Positions 5,603-8,642 of a DNA stretch of 8,642 nucleotides are shown here, in pieces; the first letter of the stretch is position 1; every line of letters begins with the position of its first letter. The translations under genes were made by a program, and so were the position numbers. The stretch is from Propionibacteriaceae bacterium UBA5174. GTDB lineage: Bacteria; Actinomycetota; Actinomycetes; Propionibacteriales; Propionibacteriaceae. The notes under the pieces were generated by a model, which was not told the origin of the DNA, did no database searches, and saw only the letters and a program-made list of their open reading frames with translations. The stretch lies in assembly GCA_002413345.1 (NCBI GenBank), contig DHWU01000020.1:1-8642 (forward strand), in the 5' to 3' direction.

Positions 5603-6607
5603 ATGGCAACGATCACTGGGATGGGTTTTATTAAGCACCTGCGGGCGACTCAGGCCGCGCAGGTGATCCAACTGCGCAATGGTCGAGTTCGCCGCTCAGG
5701 CCGCGGCTTGGCCTTTTGGTTTCGGCCGCTGACCGCGGTGATCTCGGAGGTGCCCACCGATGACCGAGAGTTGCCTTTGGTGGCACACGCGCGCACCGCT
5801 GATCTGCAAGAAGTGACCGCTCAAGTGACGGTGAGCTACCGATTCGCCGATCCGGAGTTGGCCGCAAGCCGTCTGGATTTCGGCATCGACCCAAATATTG
5901 GCTACTGGAACTCCACTCCGTTGGAGCAGGTTGATCGGCTGCTTACCGACCTGGCCGCTGGCCACGTTATGGACGCCCTGGCCGGTGCCTCGCTGGTTGA
6001 AGCGGTAGCTGCGGCGACTGCGGCGCTATCGCAAAGGGTGGCCGCGGCACTGGCCGCCGATGCGCGAGTGGCCGCAGTTGGTCTAGAGGTGCTTGGTGCC
6101 AGCGTACGTTCGGTGCGAGCCGATGCCGATCTGGAGCGGGCCCTGCAAACGCCAACCAGGGAGGCCACTCAGGCAGAGGCCGACCGCTCGACGTTTGAGC
6201 GTCGCGCTTTGGCCGTCGAGCGGGAACGCGCCATCGCCGAAAATGAACTGGCCAATCGAATCGAGCTGGCCATGCGAGAGGAGCAGTTGGTTACCCAGGA
6301 GGGTGCCAATGATCGAACTCGAGCCGAAGAGGCGGCGGCTGCGGCCTTGATCAAGGTTCGAGCCGAAGCTGAGCGCGCCGAACTGCGCGCCCAAGGACTT
6401 GCGGCGGCGACCAGATTGCAGGGTGAGGCCGATGCGGCAGCTGAGCGAGCCAAGTTGACCGCCTTCGCCGAAGCTCCGACTGAAGTGCTGCGCGTGCTGG
6501 CCTTGAAGGAGTTGGCCGAAAACCTGCCCGCAATTGGGCAGCTGACGATCACTCCGGACTTGTTGACCGGAGCCTTGAGTGCGTTGACCGGAAAGGTGAG
6601 TGACTGA
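5603..6607 (+). CDS. SPFH/band-7 domain protein with C-terminal coiled coil
   Basis: SPFH (stomatin, prohibitin, flotillin, HflK/C) proteins form large oligomeric scaffolds, usually at membranes. The 334-residue product has an SPFH domain at about 15-180, including TDDRELPLVAHARTADLQEV (52-71) and VTAQVTVSYRFADPELAAS, a pattern typical of the family. A long Ala/Glu/Arg-rich coiled coil follows at about 180-290 and a short C-terminal region ITPDLLTGALSALTGK. No N-terminal hydrophobic anchor or signal peptide is visible, unlike classical stomatins, so it may be cytosolic or attach through a partner. ATG at 5603 has GAGGAG (5591-5596) six bases upstream. It overlaps, or ends one base before, the next gene, so the two are co-translated. 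The specific function is unknown; the linked NrtR and NADK-like genes point to NAD-related physiology. Confidence 0.88.
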   Translation: MATITGMGFIKHLRATQAAQVIQLRNGRVRRSGRGLAFWFRPLTAVISEVPTDDRELPLVAHARTADLQEVTAQVTVSYRFADPELAASRLDFGIDPNIGYWNSTPLEQVDRLLTDLAAGHVMDALAGASLVEAVAAATAALSQRVAAALAADARVAAVGLEVLGASVRSVRADADLERALQTPTREATQAEADRSTFERRALAVERERAIAENELANRIELAMREEQLVTQEGANDRTRAEEAAAAALIKVRAEAERAELRAQGLAAATRLQGEADAAAERAKLTAFAEAPTEVLRVLALKELAENLPAIGQLTITPDLLTGALSALTGKVSD

Positions 6608-7496
6608 AATGGCGCTGGCTTCTCGGGTGGTGGTGGTCTATCGGGCTAGTGAACTCACTGGCCTGGTGAACCACCACGGCACCCGTGGTCAGGTGGAGTT
6701 CTTTCTGCGCAGTCGCGGACGCAGCCTGGCGCAGGTGCAAGCCAGCCATGATCTGCTGGAACTGGCCTTGCAGCAGACTTCTGCTGCCCTCGACCCGAAC
6801 TGGCGCCGGGGCTTGGTGGAGCGGGCCGATCTGCACCGCTTCGTCTTCGAGCCAGAAGATCTAGTGGCGGTGGTTGGTCCGGATGGACTGGTGGCAAATG
6901 TGGCCAAGTATCTGAATGGGCAACCGGTAATCGGGGTTGATCCTGAGTCGGGGCACGACTCTGGCGTCCTGGTGCGTCCCCGGGGTGCGGAATTGGCGCA
7001 ACTTCTGGTTGAGGTTGCCGGTGGGGGTGCTCGGCTGCAGCGGCGGACCATGGTGCGAGCCACTCTCGACGATGGCACGACCCTGGATGCCCTCAATGAG
7101 GTCTACCTCGGCGATCGAGGCCACCAATCAGCTCGTTATCGGTTGCAGTTGCCTGATGGGCGTAGCGAACCGCAGTCGTCTTCGGGGCTGTTGGTTTCGA
7201 CCGCTACCGGGGCTACCGGTTGGGCCGCGTCGGTCAGTCGTGAGCGTGGTCAGCTCTGGCGGCCAGCGCTGGCTGAGGAACTGTCTTGGTATGTCCGGGA
7301 AGCATGGCCGTCGGCGGCTACGGGGGTGGAGCTGACCTCGGGGTCGCTGACGGCCGGCGCCGAGGTGGAGGTCCTGGTGCAGTCTGATGAATTGGTTGCT
7401 TTTGGTGACGGGCTTGAGGCTGACCGGGTTCGGGCCTTCTGGGGGCAGTCACTGCGGCTGGGGGTTTCGCCCAAGCAGTTGACGTTGGTGCCCTGA
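6600..7496 (+). CDS. Diverged NAD-kinase-fold protein, role uncertain
   Basis: The 298-residue product looks like an ATP-NAD kinase fold. Landmarks: DLVAVVGPDGLVANVAKYL (87-105) at the GGDGT position, with the Asp kept but GGDGT changed to GPDGL; GQPVIGVDPE (107-116); ALNEVYL (164-170) with the family NE motif kept; SSGLLVSTATGATGWAAS (194-211) at the place of DGLIVSTPTGSTAY; and FGDG (268-271) near the end. Length fits NADK. Activity as a true NAD kinase is uncertain because of the changed first motif, so a NAD-binding sensor or a kinase for a related nucleotide is possible. GTG at 6600 overlaps the SPFH gene by eight bases; ATG at 6609, with AGGTGA (6594-6599) nine bases upstream, is an equally good start. 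The housekeeping NAD kinase is presumably elsewhere in the genome. Confidence 0.78.
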   Translation: MTEMALASRVVVVYRASELTGLVNHHGTRGQVEFFLRSRGRSLAQVQASHDLLELALQQTSAALDPNWRRGLVERADLHRFVFEPEDLVAVVGPDGLVANVAKYLNGQPVIGVDPESGHDSGVLVRPRGAELAQLLVEVAGGGARLQRRTMVRATLDDGTTLDALNEVYLGDRGHQSARYRLQLPDGRSEPQSSSGLLVSTATGATGWAASVSRERGQLWRPALAEELSWYVREAWPSAATGVELTSGSLTAGAEVEVLVQSDELVAFGDGLEADRVRAFWGQSLRLGVSPKQLTLVP

Positions 7497-7515
7497 GGTA
7501 AAAGCGGAATTGGTT

Positions 7516-7551
7516 GAGGGGTTGGGCTTGGTTTCCCAAGCCCAACCCCTC
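7516..7551. terminator. Strong hairpin between convergent genes, probably bidirectional
   Basis: GAGGGGTTGGGCTTGG (7516-7531) and CCAAGCCCAACCCCTC (7536-7551) pair as a perfect 16-bp stem with loop TTTC. It lies between the NADK-like gene (+) and the rhodanese gene (-). A T-rich tract is weak on the plus side; on the minus side the sequence after the stem ends in CTTTT (7503-7499 region). It most likely ends transcription from both sides. Confidence 0.85.
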
Positions 7552-7570
7552 GTTGTCTGGGGATGAGTGA

Positions 7571-8008
7571 CTAGCTGACTACTGCGCCACCGGCTGAGGT
7601 CCAGGCATTGATGCCGCCAGCCAGGTCGTACACGCTGGTAAAACCAGTCTGCTTCATGATCGAGGTCGCCGTCTTGGAGCGGTTGCCTGCGCGGCAGTAG
7701 ACCGCGTAGTTCTTGCTCGGATCAAGGTTGGCGAGGCTCGTAGTGAAGCCTGAAGATTCCACGTCGAGGTTGACTGCGCCAGCCAGATGCCCGGAGGCAA
7801 ATTCTGAGGCCGTCCGAACGTCAAGAATCTCGGTATTGGGCAGTTTTACCGCGGCGGCAAAGTCACTTGGTGACAGTGACGAACCGGTCGCGGGGACTGC
7901 TGCCGCAGTTGGGCCGGTGGTCGGGCTCAGGGGAGAGCTGGAGCCCGAACATCCGGTCAACAGTGCGGCAGCAGCCACCAGCGCGACCAGCCAGGGGGTA
8001 CGTCTCAC
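7571..8008 (-). CDS. Rhodanese-domain lipoprotein
   Basis: The 145-residue product is an exported lipoprotein with one rhodanese domain. The N-terminus has a basic start (MRR), a hydrophobic stretch (WLVALVAAAALL) and the lipobox LTGC with Cys 20, followed by a Ser/Thr/Pro-rich linker of about 25 residues. The rhodanese domain (about 45-143) has ILDVRTASEFASGHLAGAVNLD (61-82) and the active loop CRAGNR (105-110) with catalytic Cys 105. Such domains carry sulfane sulfur as a Cys persulfide; here the domain would act on the outer face of the membrane. The GTG start overlaps the stop of the upstream small gene (GTGA), so they are co-translated. Regulation through the CsoR/CstR-type operator upstream would link it to persulfide or copper stress. 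The natural substrate is unknown. Confidence 0.92.
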   Translation of the reverse strand: MRRTPWLVALVAAAALLTGCSGSSSPLSPTTGPTAAAVPATGSSLSPSDFAAAVKLPNTEILDVRTASEFASGHLAGAVNLDVESSGFTTSLANLDPSKNYAVYCRAGNRSKTATSIMKQTGFTSVYDLAGGINAWTSAGGAVVS

Positions 8009-8172
8009 CGACCGAATCCGAAGAATCCGCCGGACTTGGGAGCTGCGCCACTATCACCGTGGCCACCGCACCACTGGCCGGCGGGCACGGAAGCCTTCAC
8101 CGAGGCGATGTGCTGGCCGCAGCCAGCCCAGGTGGTCTTGCCGCACTGATTGCAGGTGACCGGACGACACAT
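8005..8172 (-). CDS. Small Cys/His-rich protein, 54-55 residues
   Basis: The product starts MCRPVTCNQCGKTTWAGCGQ and continues through HIASVKASVPAGQWCGGHGD to a Gly/Phe-rich tail (SGGFFGFGR). Cysteines at residues 2, 7, 10, 18 and 34 and histidines at 21 and 37 make a zinc ribbon or other metal or sulfur site likely. I recognise the CRPVTC-x2-CGKTTWAGCGQH pattern as that of a widespread family of small proteins of unknown function. The ATG at 8172 has AAGGAG (8185-8180, - strand) seven bases upstream, an excellent ribosome binding site, which rules out longer forms. It is first in a two-gene operon with the rhodanese lipoprotein and shares its CsoR/CstR-type promoter. A role in metal or persulfide handling is inference. 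Confidence 0.8.
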   Translation of the reverse strand: MCRPVTCNQCGKTTWAGCGQHIASVKASVPAGQWCGGHGDSGAAPKSGGFFGFGR

Positions 8173-8201
8173 GAGGATCTCCTTAGGTTCTGTTGAAATC
8201 A

Positions 8202-8230
8202 ACGATACCCCCCAGGGTATAGCCATGCAA
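8202..8230 (-). promoter_or_regulatory. Promoter of the small-protein/rhodanese operon
   Basis: On the minus strand TTGCAT (8230-8225), a 17-base spacer and TATCGT (8207-8202) form a good promoter. Transcription would start near 8195, leaving a leader of about 23 bases with the AAGGAG ribosome binding site. Confidence 0.7.
8205..8220. promoter_or_regulatory. CsoR/CstR-type operator
   Basis: ATACCC (8205-8210) and GGGTAT (8215-8220) form an inverted repeat around CCCA, with a G-tract on the minus strand. This matches the general form known for operators of the CsoR family, which includes the copper sensor CsoR and the persulfide sensor CstR. It fills most of the spacer between -35 and -10 of the operon promoter, a usual place for repression. 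No csoR-like gene is in the window. Confidence 0.7.
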
Positions 8231-8355
8231 GTTGGCCAGCCGCTGAGACGTCAGGTGCGTAGAGGCAAGAATTGCTGCCCTGGGGGCCGGTTATACCCCC
8301 CGATCGGCGGACGCGGCGCAGCTGCGGTCAGCCGGGAATCCGGGGTCGGTGCCGA
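8231..8355. other. Intergenic region between the rhodanese operon and rph
   Basis: No gene is seen here. A single ATACCCCCC (8293-8301) repeats the left half of the CsoR/CstR-type operator in the same orientation but lacks a GGGTAT partner. The plus-strand open frame running through this stretch crosses the operator and the start of rph and is not credible. Confidence 0.5.
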
Positions 8356-8367
8356 TAAGGTGACCCC
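8356..8367 (+). promoter_or_regulatory. -10 region of rph, leaderless type
   Basis: TAAGGT (8356-8361) fits TANNNT and lies six bases before the ATG at 8368. There is no ribosome binding site in the gap, so a leaderless transcript is likely. No convincing -35 is seen 16-18 bases upstream. Confidence 0.6.
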
Positions 8368-8642
8368 ATGGCTGAAACCCGAATTGATGGTCGCAACCCG
8401 TCCCAGCTACGTGAGGTCCGGATCACCCGCAGCTGGCTCGATCATGCCGAAGGGTCAGTGTTGGTCGAATTCGGTGCCACCCGGGTGTTGGTCGCGGCTT
8501 CGGTCACCCAAGGCGTGCCCCGGTGGCGAAAGGGCAGTGGTCTGGGCTGGGTGACTGCGGAGTACGCGATGCTACCCAGGGCCACCCATACTCGTGGCGA
8601 TCGCGAATCGGTCCGCGGCAAGATCGGTGGCCGCACCCACGA
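8368..8642 (+). CDS. rph: Ribonuclease PH, N-terminal part (cut by window edge)
   Basis: RNase PH is a phosphate-dependent 3'-5' exoribonuclease that trims tRNA 3' ends; it works as a hexamer in the cytoplasm. The visible 91 residues match the family closely: IDGRNPSQLREVRITRSWL (about 6-24), EGSVLVEFGATRVLVAASV (28-46), GVPRWRKGSGLGWVTAEYA (49-67), then MLPRATHTRGDRES (68-81) and GKIGGRTH at the edge. The basic R-x-x-R segment and the G-x-G-W-x-T-A-E-Y motif are the usual landmarks. The C-terminal half with the phosphate-binding site is outside. ATG at 8368 is set by the -10 box six bases before and by the expected N-terminus. It is divergent from the small-protein/rhodanese operon. In mycobacteria rph is followed by an inosine/xanthosine triphosphatase gene, which may come next here. 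Confidence 0.97.
   Translation, partial: MAETRIDGRNPSQLREVRITRSWLDHAEGSVLVEFGATRVLVAASVTQGVPRWRKGSGLGWVTAEYAMLPRATHTRGDRESVRGKIGGRTH

Noticed and set aside
8150..8554. Plus-strand open frame crossing the rhodanese operon promoter and the start of rph
   Set aside because: It overlaps two recognised genes and an operator, and its sequence has no domain pattern.
1..8642. CRISPR array, tRNA, insertion sequence or phage attachment site
   Set aside because: No regularly spaced repeats, no tRNA-like cloverleaf, no transposase or integrase and no target duplications were seen.

Overview
The window is a piece of a high-GC Gram-positive (actinobacterial) chromosome. This rests on the gene order pncB, clpS, DUF2017, murI, rph, which from memory resembles the Mycobacterium tuberculosis Rv1330c-Rv1340 block, on very actinobacterial-looking ClpS and RNase PH sequences, on frequent GTG starts, and on several start codons that directly follow a TANNNT -10 box (leaderless genes). 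The order or genus cannot be fixed from this window. No RNA gene, insertion sequence, CRISPR array or phage gene is visible, and no gene-free stretch exceeds 300 bases (the longest is about 195 bases, 8173-8367).

Layout. 1-458 (-) is the 5' part of nicotinate phosphoribosyltransferase (NAD salvage), cut by the window edge. Divergent from it, 503-1359 (+) holds clpS and a DUF2017 gene, overlapping by one base. A perfect 28-base iron-box palindrome (1422-1449) then controls feoA-feoB-feoC (1448-3974), a tightly overlapping ferrous iron uptake operon. murI (glutamate racemase) follows after 22 bases and ends 3 bases from a convergent gene.

The most unusual part is 4828-7496. A NrtR-type regulator (degenerate Nudix domain plus winged helix, - strand) is divergent from a two-gene operon: an SPFH/band-7 coiled-coil protein without a visible membrane anchor, and a diverged NAD-kinase-fold protein. 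A 21-base palindrome covers the -10 box of the SPFH operon promoter and is the natural candidate operator. I infer a NAD-responsive unit in which NrtR senses an NAD-related ligand and controls an SPFH scaffold and a NADK-like partner. I know of no described system of this composition.

After a strong 16-bp hairpin terminator, 7571-8172 (-) encodes a 54-residue Cys/His-rich protein and a rhodanese lipoprotein, overlapping as GTGA. Their promoter (TTGCAT-17-TATCGT) carries a CsoR/CstR-type palindrome (ATACCC-N4-GGGTAT) between -35 and -10, pointing to control by copper or persulfide. Divergent from it, the leaderless rph gene (RNase PH) runs off the right edge.

Themes: NAD metabolism occurs twice (pncB; nrtR with the NADK-like gene), metal or sulfur stress twice (feo; CsoR-type operator with rhodanese). 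Housekeeping genes (clpS, DUF2017, murI, rph) form the conserved backbone into which these accessory units appear to be set.
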